From positions 5,154,485-5,218,484 of the forward strand of contig NC_019870.2 of assembly GCF_002234675.1 (NCBI RefSeq): 64,000 nucleotides of DNA. Direction: 5' to 3'. The notes below the pieces were generated by a model. It ran no database searches. It saw only the letters and a program-made list of their open reading frames with translations, and was not told the origin of the DNA. This DNA is from Oryzias latipes (Eukaryota; Chordata; Actinopteri; Beloniformes; Adrianichthyidae). The translations under genes were made by a program, and so were the position numbers. This document shows positions 37,701-50,282 of this stretch, one piece after another; within the stretch, counting starts at the first letter, position 1, and each line of letters opens with the position of its first letter.

Positions 37701-40700
37701 AAAGCCCAGCGTTTTTGGGTTTTTTTTGTTAAATTTGACAATCCAGCTGTCGTGACTTTTGTAAGTTTCCTCCAAGTACATCTCATTTTCTTTACATCTG
37801 ACAACCAGTCATGGGACCATTAGGCTACATTAAAGAAAAATGTTTTAACTGAAAAATAAAATGGCCTGAATGACTCAAGGATTCTTTAGTAACTTTATGT
37901 CAGTCATCTCCACATGAGAGATAATAAAAAATGTGTTCAAACTTGTTCTGGCTGCTTTCCGTTTAAAAGCTGGACTTGCTGGCCTTTACCAACTTGAATG
38001 CCAGCAGAAAGCATGCCGTGGCTTTTTTCTCTTTAACTGCATGCTAGTATAATTGATTGATTGATTGAGTGATTGATTTCTGTTTATTTCAAGCATTAAT
38101 TGTAGACAAAACAAGAAAAAAAATCGCACACATTTATCAAACTTATTACAAAACAGATTTAAAAAAAGACAAACTTAAGTCACATTTCATTCCATAAATA
38201 CAGTGAACATTAACTAAGTTGATAAGGATGATTAGAGTAATGATAAAATAGAACAAATTGTAAAGTGGATTAAGAAAGACCATTATTAGAGAACAAAGCA
38301 AACTGCACATTTAAAAATAGTGTTTTGATAATTGTTATGCAGTGCATATGCAATATTTTTGATAAGATCAAACCTTATTTTCAAAGCACTTTTCTTACCA
38401 AAGCAGCCCTAAGTGCTTCACAGGGTTAAAAGATCAGTCAAAAAACAAGAAAAAAAAGCTTCGGCTTTGAGCATTCTGGGCTACCATACATCGATTTATA
38501 TCTGGCTTCTTGGCCGTTCTTCTGTCCCAGAAGAACCCCAAAAGGTCAGAAGCGGCAAAACCTGAGGCATTTCTGAGGGTCATTAAGGCTAACCTCAACT
38601 CTAAAACACCAACAGGGAATTGAGGTCACCACATCAATAAACCGATAGAAGCTTTGGACAAAGAATCTAAATAATTTAACTGCTGTACTGTTTTTAAAAA
38701 TATTTTTATTTATTTTTGAACATACTTTTTCATAGCGCTTCTGGCTTTTGTTTGTAAAATATTACCAGGAACTACAAAAGAAAACTAGAATTTTTGCTAT
38801 AATAAAATCGTACTGTTATTGATTAATATGCAATGTTCCTTCACAGTAAAACAAAACAACTAAATAAATACAGAACTAAATGATTTTAGGATTCACATTT
38901 TAAACACAAAGTAGTTAAAATGAGCTGAATATGTAAAATAATGAATTGATCCACATAAAAGAGAAGTGACCTGGCTATGTCTATATGTCTGGAGTCTCTC
39001 AACACCCCCCCTCACACGCTGCTTTCTCCATTTGCAGCCTAAAGCAGGAGAGAACGGTTCCCTGGAGGACATGGAGGACGACGTGGGCCTGAAGAAGCGT
39101 AAAGGTGATCATCCAGTTGAGAAGGAGCTGTTGGCGGGGCAAGAAACCAGCGAAAAAGTGAAAAGGAAGAGAGGGCGCCCACCGGCTGAGAAACTGCCCC
39201 CAAACCCACCAGAACTCACCAGAACGCTGAACATGCTGGTGGACATGGTTATGAACTACAAGGATGGGTGAGGGCCCTTCAATGCTTGAGTCAAAAATTT
39301 GCGGAGAAACCGCAGATTCTGATGGTTCACCAAAACAGGAATTCCAGATTAGACCTGAGTTTCCAGTTTTAGTGAGATGGAGGTCAGTGCTCCGTAAAGA
39401 CTGTCAGGATCATCAAACCATGTTTTAATAAACCAGGTGCTTCTGGCAAACTGAAGCTCATGAGACCTTCATGTCCACAGGAATTATGTGATGTTTGTTT
39501 GGATCATAAACTGTTTAATTAGTTTAGTAAAGCCTTAGTCACATGCATCCTTATGGGGGTTGACCCGTACAGTTGTCCGGCCGTGGAGGGTTGTAGAAAG
39601 GAGCGGCCACGTCTTAAAAGATGCGCAGGTGTCTTGCAGTTCTCTTGAGGCTCATGCGGCCACCTCAGGGGACATCATGATAATGGAACGTACCATTGTC
39701 TCGCGAGCGGTAAGTGTATCTTGAAGTAGTCGGAAAGCGAATGTAAGTTGGATGCACTTATGACTTAAAGGTGATGTGGTTGTACGTTGGCCGTATGCCA
39801 CGCTGTAGTCATCAATACTTGCTACTGACAGTGCGCGAATGCTGCATGCACAGGGTGTGCACGTGATACTGTATGACTTCCTAATTTCTAACAGTGACAC
39901 TGCACCGGGAGGAGTGTTTGCTCATCACTTCAACAGCACTAATAGGATAACAGTCATGCACAGTGCGCACGATTTCGGGTGGGAGAGCTTTTACAGAAAT
40001 ATAACATTTTTACAACGTGCCTGCGTCAGCCCTTGCGTGTTGCATAGGCGTTCGCTCTACAGGCTCACCAACAACTTTTATATTTTGTGCAGATCACGTG
40101 TGTACTCCATACTGGTTGGCCCATTTATTGCCCGTGGACACAGTCCGTCTCCACCAGTACCAGAAATTGAAACCAAGGGTTCAGTAACGTCTCCCAGACT
40201 TGTCTGTTTCCAAAAATAAGTCTTTTGAGTAAAGGAAAGTGGTGTTGAGTTTCAAAAAACAATCCTGATTGTTTGAGATGTTTTTTCACCATAGATTTGA
40301 AATGGTTTATGGCTTCTTGTTGAAGAGAATTTTTGATCAAGCTGCTAAAAAAACATGAAAAAAAACTTTAGTTTTGGCCTAGGTAGGGTATTTTCACCCG
40401 CTTTAGTTTTGTTGAGGCCTTTGTAGCTGTGACAAACCCTCTTTTTGTGTCTCTTTTTTGGCCTTGTGTGTTTTTATAAAGAAATCATCCAACTTTGTTA
40501 ATCTTTTAAGGACAAATGGCTGAAGCAAAAAAAATCTACCTGAGCCTGAAGCTAAAAAGAACTTTATACCTAAATACAGTATATAGTTCAAAACCTTTTT
40601 GAGTATTCATCTGTATTTTTCTGCAAGTCTAAGTGTTCTAAAAAACGTCTTTTCACCAACATTTTGGTGCTGTTTCAGTCTAAAAGGAGTACATGTGGAA

Positions 40701-43700
40701 GCTGACCCTGTTCTTGCAGGTTGGGACGACAGATCAGTAAAGGTTTCGTGCAGCTTCCCTCCAAGAAGGAAGTGCCAGAGTATTACGAGCTGATCCGGAA
40801 GCCCGTGGACTTCAGGAGGATCAGGGTGAGTGCGACTGCATGGACTCAGGATTTAAACGCACAACTCATTCTGTGACCTGCAGTTAACCTGCAGTTTTCT
40901 ATGCAGCACGTCAGGTAACGCTTTCTTTTACAGCACAGTACTTACAGCGTAGTTAAGTTAAATTAAGGTAATCCTCTTACATATGGTGAATACCATGAAA
41001 CACACATAAACTTGGTAAGTAAATAGAATGTAAATCCTGGGCTTTTTTCACAGTACTTCAAATGTAGTTTCTGTTTACCTTCTATCTTGTTACACATGGT
41101 AAATACCATGAAACATACAATGAGTGCAAACATAAAGTCAAGGTACTTCATTTGTACTTGCCTTGTTCTTACATGTTGTAAGTACTACAAAATATACATT
41201 TACGCAACATGTACCCAGTAGGTACTATTTAAAAACCCAGTGTGTACATCAGGGGTGTCAAACATACGGCCTGCGGGCCGTATCCGGCCCGTCAGGTGGT
41301 TAAGTCCGGCCCACACATGAAGAGTAAAAATCATAAGGATGTTTAAAAAAGAAAGCAAGTTTCTAGTCCATTCCTGTGGCGAGTTATGATTTTTTTAAAG
41401 AAAAGGGGGAGCAAAGGAAAAGCAAAGCAGGTGAAAAAGCATATCTCTGCACGTGCCAAAAGCGAAACCTAACAGCTCTGCGTCTGGGTAAGATGCACTT
41501 TGGTTCCATGTGAGACTCACCACTGTTATCTTGATATAAGGATAATCAGTATTGACACAATAATGACCAAAATGTTGTCAAAAAGTGAAGTGGAGTCAAG
41601 AGCTTTCCAGGAAAAATAATTTTTTTTTTTTGTGTGTGTGTGTATACAAAGCTGAATGCAAAACTCCCATGCTTGATATGTCATCAACAGGTCGCAGTGT
41701 TCAAGGAATACAAAATTCAGCACCACTGAGACTCACCATACAGAAAAGTTTCACCATTTGCAGTTAAGAAAAGATAAGCATTACCAACTAGTAGCCGGAC
41801 TGAAAAAACAACCATTTGCATTCACTGCAGCATTGACATCAGTGATGGAGCAATGACAGCTACCTTTTTGTAAACACGTTGGTGCAAACATCCAAACCCT
41901 TTTCAGAGGTGAACTTGTGCCCCAAAAAGCAGTCGACCTTTGCCAACATGAGTCTGTCAAGGATTACGATTCCAGATCCAACATTTCTGAGGAGACTTGG
42001 ACGCCAACTGAAGGAATCCAGTCATTTATTGCATTTTCGGTTGCTATTTTTGAAAACACCAACATCACAGATATATACAGCTGTGGATATTTATTAAAGA
42101 TGTTAAAAAGACCGTCACAGCTGAGTTTGTTGAGTTGATGGATAACAGCAGCTGATAAAATAGTCAGCTCTCTAGTTACTGTGCTGGACAATGTTGTAGT
42201 GAACTGGTCATGTGATGTCAGTCTGGTCACTGATGGCGCCCTATCAAAGGTCAGGAAGAAGGCAGGTGTTTTTTATCACAAAATTCAGGCAGAAACCAGG
42301 AAAACATTCTTGGAAATTTCATTGTGTTTTGCACAGTTGAATGACAGTAAATGTGTTTCTGCACAGGATTTGAATCCTGATATGGACGGTCGTGTGAAGT
42401 TTAAGGAGAGAAAGGGAGGATAAATTCTTATGTTCAAAATATTAGCAGGTTTGATTTAGTTTAATTTTTAATGGTTTGGACATTTACATTCAAGGCACGG
42501 TGTTTCGTTTTTTTCTGTAGCCCCTTTTGAGTTTATTATTGGGATTGCTTCAGTGTCAGATGTCAAATATTCAGTCCGTATAAAACTGAATAGACCAACT
42601 TTCTTTGAAGTGAAATTAATTTTATTTGAGATCCATTGGCTCCAAGTGATTAGGCTACTATGTTGGTTGAGGCATTTTTTTTCCAACTGAGTAAAAAAAC
42701 AAAAATAAAGCTGTTATTTTGCTTTTATGTTACTAATCCGGCCCACTTGAGATCAGACGGGCTGACTTTGGCCCCCGGACCAAAATGAGTTTGACACCCC
42801 TGGTGTACATCATAAATACCAAGTAGGTATATTATAAATACCCAGTAGTTACCACATAAGTATGAACCAAATAGTACCACATAAATACACAGCAAGTATC
42901 ATGTAAGTACCAAGTAGACACAAAAAAGTACCATGTAAGTAACCAGTGGGTCCGACAAGAAGTTAAAAAAAGTACGATTTAAGTACCCAGTAGGTCCCAT
43001 GATAAGTACTATGTAAATACCCTGTAAGTACCCATTAGTTTTAAAGAAAGTACCATGTAAATACCACTTAACTAAGCTTTAAGTACTGCACTGTAAAAGA
43101 AAGTGTTGCCTAGAAAATTATTTATGATGAAGATGATTCATTGTTTGTCGTGTTAAACATCTATACTGGATGAAATTTAAAAAAAAAATAGTAATCCAAA
43201 TGATGAGCAAAGATTCAGTCCTGCTTTAAAAATAGTAAACTGAAATTTTCTCTTCGAGGATTAAGTCCAATTCCAGATTTTCATAATAACATTGTTATTA
43301 AACAAATTACTACTTTTTAAGATTTTTTTCTTAGTTTTAAGAAGTTTTTATTTTATTTTATAAAAGAACCAGTGACATGCCTAAATACTTACAGTCTGTC
43401 TTCAGTTGTGAAGCACAGAGGTGGCTCTATTATGGTTTGGGCAGCTATTGTAATACAGAGTTAGCTCAAATGTGATCATCTTCAGGGTTTACGTATTCTG
43501 TGTTGATCGTTTCGAAATGTTGATCGTTTCGTCAGGTCTAAACTACATTTATTGTTAGTTTTAAATAAATTTTTGTTTGTCACACATAACCAGACTTCTT
43601 CAGCTTTACAAAAAAAAACACACACAACGGAATAAGATTATAAATTAATCAAGTGAAATATCATAATTTGACTCCTAGATTCCAAAATTTAACTCTTGAT

Positions 43701-45789
43701 CCCAACACAGAACATTTTTTAATAATTATGGCCATGAACCAGATATTAAATGTAAGGATAAGAATCTTTGGTTTCCTTTAGCTCATTAGTGTTTATTTCT
43801 TTAAAATTTCCACACTTTTTTCATCGAAATTCTGTAATAGAATGCCATCTTTTTAAAAATGAAACTTGATTTTTGCTTTAGTCAGATCATTGTGTGAACC
43901 ATTATTTTTTATGTTTTTTTTTTCAAGTAGATAGGACACAATCGTGATTTTTCCTAGTATTTTAAACCTTCATCCTGACTGCTTCATTGTAAAATGGCAC
44001 ATTCTGCTTCTGCTTTTTAGGAGCGTGTGCGTAATCACAAGTACAGAAGTGTGGAGGATTTGGAAAAGGACGTTTTCCTTTTGTGCCACAACGCTCAGAC
44101 TTACAATCTGGAGGGATCCCAGGTGAATCTCAGGACATTTTGTTATATTCAGGCAATAAGAGAACCTCTCAGAGTCTATTTTGTTGGCGTAAATAGGTTT
44201 GAATCTCAAAGCGAGAAGGGACATCTCATGCTTTGGTTATCTGTATGTATGTATGTATGTGTGTGTGTGCGTGCCTGTGTGTGTGCGTGCGTGCCTGTGT
44301 GTGTGCGTGTGTGTCAACCAATGCAGATCTATGAGGATTCAATTGTCATCAAGTCTGTTTTCACGAGCGCAAGGCAGAGAATCGTCACAGACGAGGAACA
44401 GAAGGAGACCGTTGGCGGCAGTCACAGCGATAATGGAGGTGCAGCTGAAGACCAATTTGTTCCATCAGCAGGTGAGAGCTACATTTGGAAAAAAACCAGG
44501 TCCCAGTTATGCATTTCCATGTCTCAACAGAGACTTATTTCACAATACTTTAAACATCTTTCCTGCAGAAGATTAAATTGCTGATTATTGGAATAAGTTC
44601 AGTTAAAACTGAAGAGCTACGGGTATAGAAGTATTATTATAATATTTAATTAACTATATAAAAGTTGTGGCATTAAAGAAACAACTAAATAATATTCAAC
44701 AATGCAAGAATAAAAAGAAATATATAGGTGACCCAAGCTAAAAGCATACATAAAAATAACTCAGTAGTTTTAAATAAATAAATAAAAAGACAAAAACCTA
44801 AATTGGTTTAAAAAGCTGAAAGCATCTAAAATGTGAAACGTATAAAAAATACTTAAAGATTATGTATGGAATTATTTTAGCAAGTCATTTTTGATAAAAT
44901 ATGGTTCACAAATGACCTTTCTGATTAAAGAAATGTTTGTTTAATTTAAAAAAGACAAAGGATAACAAGTTTAAAAAATATGCTAACTTGACGAACATAA
45001 AAGAAGAACATTAACAAGTAAATAAAATAGGATTTCAATTTTAATTTAGCTAAATATACTTTAGGAAAGTCAAATTTACCTAAAAGAAACATTAAACAAT
45101 GCTGTTAAAAGACAACATACTAGATTAATAGAACAGAAAGTGTCCTGAAGTTATAAAACTGCTAAAGAAAGAAATATTAACATACTGACTAAATGCCAAT
45201 AAAACTGAAAAGAACTAACTCAAACTATATGAATATTGACTGTAAAATATTAATGTACATGCCAAATATGAAACTACTGAAGCAATTGTATAAAAAAAAG
45301 ATAAACGCTGAATAATGTTTGATACAGTTCACAGAAATTAAACAAAATTTGTTAAACAAATTGCAAAATATATGTGCTAAATCCTTATTAACCAAAAAAG
45401 AATTCTATAAAAGCTTCTTGCTTTTTATAGTTTAAGTCTGTAACTGAAAAATAATTATAAACATATTCAGTAATTAATGGAGCTTTTAATGATTAAAACA
45501 ATTAAATAAGGAAAAGCAGCCAAGTTTGAAATAAGAATAATACATAAAATTGGGCAAACTATGCTTGATTTGTGAAGCACTGAAAAAAACGCGAATAATT
45601 GAAAAAAAACAGATTTTTTAAAGCTTATTCTTAGCAGTAGTCAGATTAATTCATTGTCTTGTTTTTCATCTTGCAGTGAAACTTCTGCCAGTTCAGATGA
45701 AGGAAAGAAGCAAAAACACCAAAAGGCTGGACAACGATGTAGATGGCGATGAAAACCCAGAAGATAACGCCTCAAAAGATGAAGGCTGA
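34217..45789 (+). CDS. smarca2: Short smarca2-derived bromodomain protein without ATPase domain
   Basis: SMARCA2 (BRM) is a SWI/SNF chromatin-remodelling ATPase; its C terminus carries an acetyl-lysine-binding bromodomain. Coding exons: candidate first exon 34217-34312, then 39038-39267, 40720-40825, 44021-44122, 44327-44471, 45677-45789. Phases agree; total 792 nt, 263 aa. After a new 32-residue N terminus comes [13 protein letters not shown] (SMARCA2 EDGNLEEMEEEV), an AT-hook-like KRGRPPAEK (about 76-84), and a complete bromodomain with [16 protein letters not shown], the acetyl-lysine Asn at 173 (CHNAQTYN) and [12 protein letters not shown]. The tail is short and lacks the acidic and SVKVKIKL segments of full SMARCA2. 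No SNF2 helicase motif is visible in the 10 kb upstream, and a complete kank1 gene precedes it. It resembles the short human SMARCA2 isoform made from an internal promoter. The bromodomain exons are firm; the first exon is less certain. Alternative: 33596-33640, also in phase. Confidence 0.85.
35455..35735. mobile_element. Probable dispersed TIR repeat
   Basis: Begins TGTCAGGGACTGGTGG and ends ACACAGAACCCTCACA, giving partly matching inverted ends (TGTCAGGG against TGTGAGGG). The interior (AAAACATTTAATAAATAAAC, GACTGACTGGGCAACTCAGA) is non-coding. It lies in intron 1 of the smarca2-derived gene. Family unknown. Confidence 0.35.
35745..36150 (+). mobile_element. Decayed LINE reverse-transcriptase fragment
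   Basis: The translation shows [19 protein letters not shown], like the RT motif (S)KAFDTVNH. After a stop it shows [17 protein letters not shown], like GVPQGSVLGPLLFxIY, the RT signature of L2/Rex-type non-LTR elements. Stops and frameshifts make it inactive. Confidence 0.65.
36930..37305 (+). mobile_element. tRNA-derived SINE
   Basis: An A-box-like TGGCTCAGGTGGTTGAGCA and a B-box-like GGTTAGATCCC lie 30-50 bp apart near the 5' end, as in tRNA-derived SINEs. Then come CCTTGGGCAAGACACCCCAG, the LINE-like 3' end GTAAGCGCTTTGAGCGACTG and an (ATT)n tail. The open frame at 37019 is just SINE sequence. It lies in intron 1 of the smarca2-derived gene. Confidence 0.75.
39630..40075 (+). repeat. Unidentified dispersed repeat, copy B
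   Basis: Matches the reverse complement of 19560-20036 in order along its length (for example CCACCTCAGGGGACATCATG and TGCTGCATGCACAGGGTG blocks). It lies in the intron between smarca2 exons 39038-39267 and 40720-40825. GC-richer than its surroundings, with no coding sign. Confidence 0.55.
40913..43111. mobile_element. TIR element with AAGTACC minisatellite interior, split by a hAT
   Basis: The left terminus (AGGTAACGCTTTCTTTTACA, continuing with CAGTACTTA-AGC-TAGTTAAGT) is inverted at the right end (43050-43111). The interior on both sides of the hAT insertion is a degenerate array of AAGTACC, CAGTAGG and ATGTAAGTA units. Non-coding; lies in the large bromodomain intron (40826-44020). Confidence 0.65.
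41250..42802 (+). mobile_element. hAT (Charlie-like) transposon with perfect 8-bp target duplication
   Basis: CAGGGGTGTCAAAC at the left and GTTTGACACCCCTG at the right are perfect inverted ends. GTGTACAT flanks both sides (41242-41249, 42803-42810). The interior holds broken transposase pieces related to ZBED/GTF2IRD2-like hAT proteins, such as [20 protein letters not shown] (about 42215-42275). At 1553 bp with stops it is non-autonomous. Confidence 0.9.
44242..44314 (+). repeat. TG/TATG/TGCG repeat occupying the 3' splice-site tract of a bromodomain exon
   Basis: A TG-rich run ends 12 nt before the AG acceptor at 44325-44326, in an intron of only 204 nt. No ordinary pyrimidine tract is present. 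UG-rich RNA binds TDP-43 and CELF proteins, so it could influence splicing of exon 44327-44471 (145 nt; skipping shifts the frame). Confidence 0.8.
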
Positions 45790-46427
45790 ACCGAGGGACC
45801 CTGCTTTTTTTTTTTTTTTTTTTACATTTTTGATCATGTCTCTGCTTTATCTTTTTTCATTTCTTTTTTTAAAATCAAAAACTATTTGAGAAAAAAAAGT
45901 GGACCACACCAAAAAAAAGCAATTACCCAACTTCTTCCCAATGATTCACACCTCTTTGAGTTACATGTCGCTGCACAAAGTGCTCGTCCGTTTCTGTCTT
46001 TTACTATAATTATACTATATGGTTTATCTGCCTCTGTCCCTGTGATTGCTTCTGCAGATATTATGTAAAATGCCACTTCCACAGACGGTTTTTAACAAGC
46101 ATATTTGATTGTATGATATGCCTTTTTATGTCCTGGGAGCATTAAATTAATCTGGTCTCCAGAGCAGCAGCTGGTAAAAAAAAAAATGTAAAGGATGCCA
46201 GAATTAAAGCACACACAAAAAAGTTTGTAGAAAATGTACAATAATGAAAACATCCTCAGATGTGATTTAAAGATTAAGCATAGTGAAATAAAATCAATGA
46301 AATATGTGAAGATTCTAAACACTAAATAGGTCAAAAAGGCAGTCAAGTGGATAACATCTTTGCTGTTTGAGGAGGGAAGTGGAAGATGTCACTGTTAAGA
46401 CAATCCCTGGAAACGTGTCAGTTCCAT

Positions 46428-46433
46428 AATAAA
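46428..46433 (+). terminator. Candidate polyadenylation signal of the smarca2-derived gene
   Basis: AATAAA about 640 bp after the stop codon (45787-45789). Another AATAAA lies near 46288 and ATTAAA near 46141, so the 3' end could be earlier. Confidence 0.35.
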
Positions 46434-48932
46434 TTTGACCAAAACATCCCGAGGTGTTTCCTATTTATGCTGGTAAATGAATGCTCATGGATTATAAATT
46501 GTTCAACAATTTAACTTTTGAGAATTTTTCCTCTAACGTAAACCCACAATGGTTGACTAGATTTGTCCTAAAATGTAATTTTAAGTCATCCCAACAGGGG
46601 GTGCAAGAGGACCATATGAAGAGCATGTATTTTGACCATCACTTTAGCAAAATGATATATTTGAATCCAGGCATTACTGGTAAAAGTGTCGAAAACAACA
46701 TATTTTTGTACAAAAACAGCTGAATGTAGTTGGGTCAAGTGTTTGAGTAAATGAGAATGACAGGTTCTCCTTTTGTTCCACCTGCTGGACATAATCTATA
46801 AAACTCAATGTGAAACATCCTCCAAGCTTTCCCTTCAAATCTCTTCTACTTTTATTTATTTTATTAGATGCATTATAAAATTATTTGGGTTATTCTTTCA
46901 TTGCACTATTTTTGTGAAAAGCCTATACTTAAGAAACTAGAAATAAATAAAAAATCGGACGGTGTAAAATTAAAACTAGAAGTTTAAGGCATTTTCTGCC
47001 AAAATCCAGTTTTGTTTTACTTTTTTTTTTGATAAAACAAAGTTTTTTTTAAATATATTTATTTTAAATTGAAAGATTTCTTTTGGAAAGAGTGAACACA
47101 AAGGCAAAGTTTCATTGTAAGAATTTAAAACCCTAAGTTTTGTTGGAACTTAAATATATAATACCAGAATCTTTTTCTCTCACTTTCATTGAATTGACCT
47201 TAAAATATACAAATAAAAGAAGAAATAAGATCGTAAGAATAAAGACTGCAAGAGCTTAACAGGTAGCACAAACTGCAGGCAGAGAACAGCTTTGCATGAT
47301 GACATACTAAAAAGGTAACGAGACAACAAAGAGCACCTGTGAACGATTACACCTGAAACCAGGAGCAAATAAAAATGTCATTGACCTAAATGAAAAAATG
47401 TTTTATATGTAACTAAATAAAAACAAAAAACATTAAAATCTAATATTAAAGAACTAAAGTGAGAGGAAATTAAACAATAGTACAATCTTGATGAGTCTAA
47501 CTTCAGTCTAAAAAGAACATGCAAGGTTCAGGACCCTATCCGGACTAAATTAAGCGGACTCTGTCCAGACCAACAGACCTTTTCTAGTCTGGATGCACTC
47601 TAAAGAATAGGATGAAAAGAGACTGGGTGTGATGTATGTGATTTATATAGGTAAACAAATATGGAATGGTGTTGTATGACATACACAGCCAACCTAAAAC
47701 CATTGTGGTGTTGTTGACTTCAAGAAGTAAGTAACTGAACACCAAGGACTATAGCTGGAGTTGGAGTAATGGCTCAGTGTCCACCAGCTAGGTCGCCAAA
47801 CAGTACAAACAGAGCACACGTCATACAACACAAGAGCTGATTGCCTCGCACCAGCAAGTTACAGAGACAATGACACAAAGGGGCAGAAGAGCCTCAGAAT
47901 TATCCTAGACAGCTACAACAGTTCTAGTGGTCACCATGGGAACATCTAAACATCTCAACAAGCCAAGGAGGATTGGGAGGCCAGAGGCATCAAAGTCCTT
48001 ATCAACCAGGTAACTCTTGTGTTTCTATTAAAAATGTGCACATTTGCTTTCAAAACTAAAATGTCTTTTTGTTGCAAAGCTGAAGTCAACCTAAGCTAAT
48101 TGTTGGGGAATGACCCAAAATCCCTAAAAATGAGTCTTTCTGATGATTATACCTCATCGAGATGAGTGATTAGAGTTTAGTGATTTAGTTCAAACAAATA
48201 ACTTCCAGTCTTTGTTTTCCTCATATGTCCTCTTCCTTTAAAGTTTCTGCCTTATATTCCTGAATGAGCAGCGTTCAAAGGTAGAATGAGTTCATTCAAT
48301 TTAAACAAGCCAATTACAAAGTCGGATATGCTTTTCAACCATCTCATAAATCTATGTTCAGAGATTAACAAAATCCTTAGTGTGTAGGAGCTAAAAGGTA
48401 AATGTGCTCACAGCAAATGGCTCTGGGAAACAAAGCAGCACAGCTGCCTTCTTGATGAACACCTCACATAAACAACATGAAGAGCTAATGGAAGACCTTG
48501 GATGGATATATCACTGAGATGTAGCAACTAATGGTTTCTAGGGATTCGTGGATCTAGGGAGTGACTTAAATCTGCTGGGAGGAGAATCCATTTTCTCTTT
48601 ATACATGTGGCTAAAAAAATCAATGGACAATGTGGTCCACGCTTATTGGTATCCTCCCCAATAATAAATGGTACAATTGATTAACTAAGTAACAGTAACC
48701 GTGTCAACATTGTTGGTGATAGCTTGCCACGCTGACTTTAATAGATTTTGTGGTTAGGCTTCAAAAAAAGGAATAATTTATAGTTATTTCTAAACAATTT
48801 GTCATCTTTGTAACAACAGGTTCAAAGCCTCTAATCAAGACTGACTGACTGAAAACTGATAAACAGACTAACTGATCCACTGCAGGAGCTTTGCATTAAC
48901 TATTCTTGTCCAATAATGTTACTGTCTTATTT

Positions 48933-49505
48933 TACATTCACACCGGGCTTGGCAAAGCGCGTTCCAATGAAAGTCTATGTAAACGTGTGTGAGTGCGCAG
49001 TATGGGCTTCGGCATTTAAAACTCTGTTATTCGCACAGGTTTTTCAAGTCCGTTTTTGGGTTTTACATTCCAAACGGCATTGAACGCGCATAATAAGTTT
49101 AACCAGTTGAATTTTGACTAATCACGGACTGGGACTTAGCAGTGATGTGCAGATAGTGTCTTTTCCACAGCACAGAATTGCCAACCATTAAAAAGTTGGG
49201 AAAAATCAATAATGTTTTAATTATAAAAATTTAAAGAAATTAATAATTGTGGTTTGTGCCCGCCTGGCATTCTATGACCCAAGTCTTTCACACAATGGAA
49301 TAGAGCTGCCAAAGAAAAAGCCAGCAGCAAGGTTCATGAGATTTGCACTGCTCCAACATTTTACACCAAGTCTCTTCCGACGGTGAGTACATGCACTAGT
49401 ATTGGGTAGCAACAGTCCAGTGTGAACACCATGCTAAAAGCACGTTCGAGAGCCCACATTTCCTCACCTTTTTGAACACACATCACAAGCCAGCTCTTAA
49501 TGTAG
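48933..49505. mobile_element. TIR element, copy 3 of 3
   Basis: Shares TTACATTCACACCGGGCTTG, AATGAAAGTCTATGTAAACG and AGTTTAACCAGTTGAATTTT blocks with copy 1 (12562-13071). It ends near TTAATGTAGCT, inverted relative to the AGCTACATT seen in copy 2. No transposase. Confidence 0.6.
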
Positions 49506-50282
49506 CTTTCAAGACGTGACTGTTCGAAAAGATTGTCTGTGATTCAAAACTACCCAAATTTTCAGGTTTCTCTCCATACCTTTACCAACATTTTTAAGTT
49601 AAAATACTCATCAAAACTAAACTTTCGTGAAAATAGTCAACTTTGGCAGAAAAGGCAGCATAAGCCCCCATTTGGACCAGTGTTTGCCCTCTAGGTCAAA
49701 CACTGTACCATGTCAAGTCATTGAAAACTCCACAATCAATGCTATGGCTGTGTTTGTAGCTTTGTAATTGCCTTCTTCATTTTGTTTTGTGCCATTTTGG
49801 CCAGTTTTTAAAGCGAGTCACTTTATGTCTAACACAGTGATTCCATCTTTTTATTGATATAGTTGTGGAATGCAAAAGTGCAAAATTGTTACTTTTCAAA
49901 AGCTATGAAGCAAAAATCTTGTTGCTCGTACAGTCACAAAAGCTTTCTGACATTTGACAAGCCATAAAACAGTGCATCATGGGAATGACCTCACACCAAT
50001 TTGATGGGTGTCATCTCAATACAAAATTGGACACTTTGCCAAAAACCTTTCTCTGTCTTGAAACATTTTTTAGCTTGTCACAGGACTTTAAACCAACAGA
50101 CATCTGCTTGTTGTTGGGAGGTTTTTTTTCGATAGGAAGCCAAGACAGAGCTCTGATTTCTGAAAATCACATATACTTAGTGGTAGTGTTTCTGGTGAAA
50201 TGAATGGCTTTATGGCGCTACAATCAATGTTAGCACTACAAATGTAAACATTGTCTGCCGTGTTACATAGCATATCAACTTA

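Noticed and set aside
43390-43460. Short match to Tc1 transposase ([13 protein letters not shown]-like)
   Set aside because: Too short and isolated to call as an element with boundaries.
44027-44584. 185-codon read-through frame across smarca2 exons
   Set aside because: It runs from exon 44021-44122 through the TG repeat intron into the next exon; conserved protein similarity stops at the GT donor and resumes after the AG acceptor.
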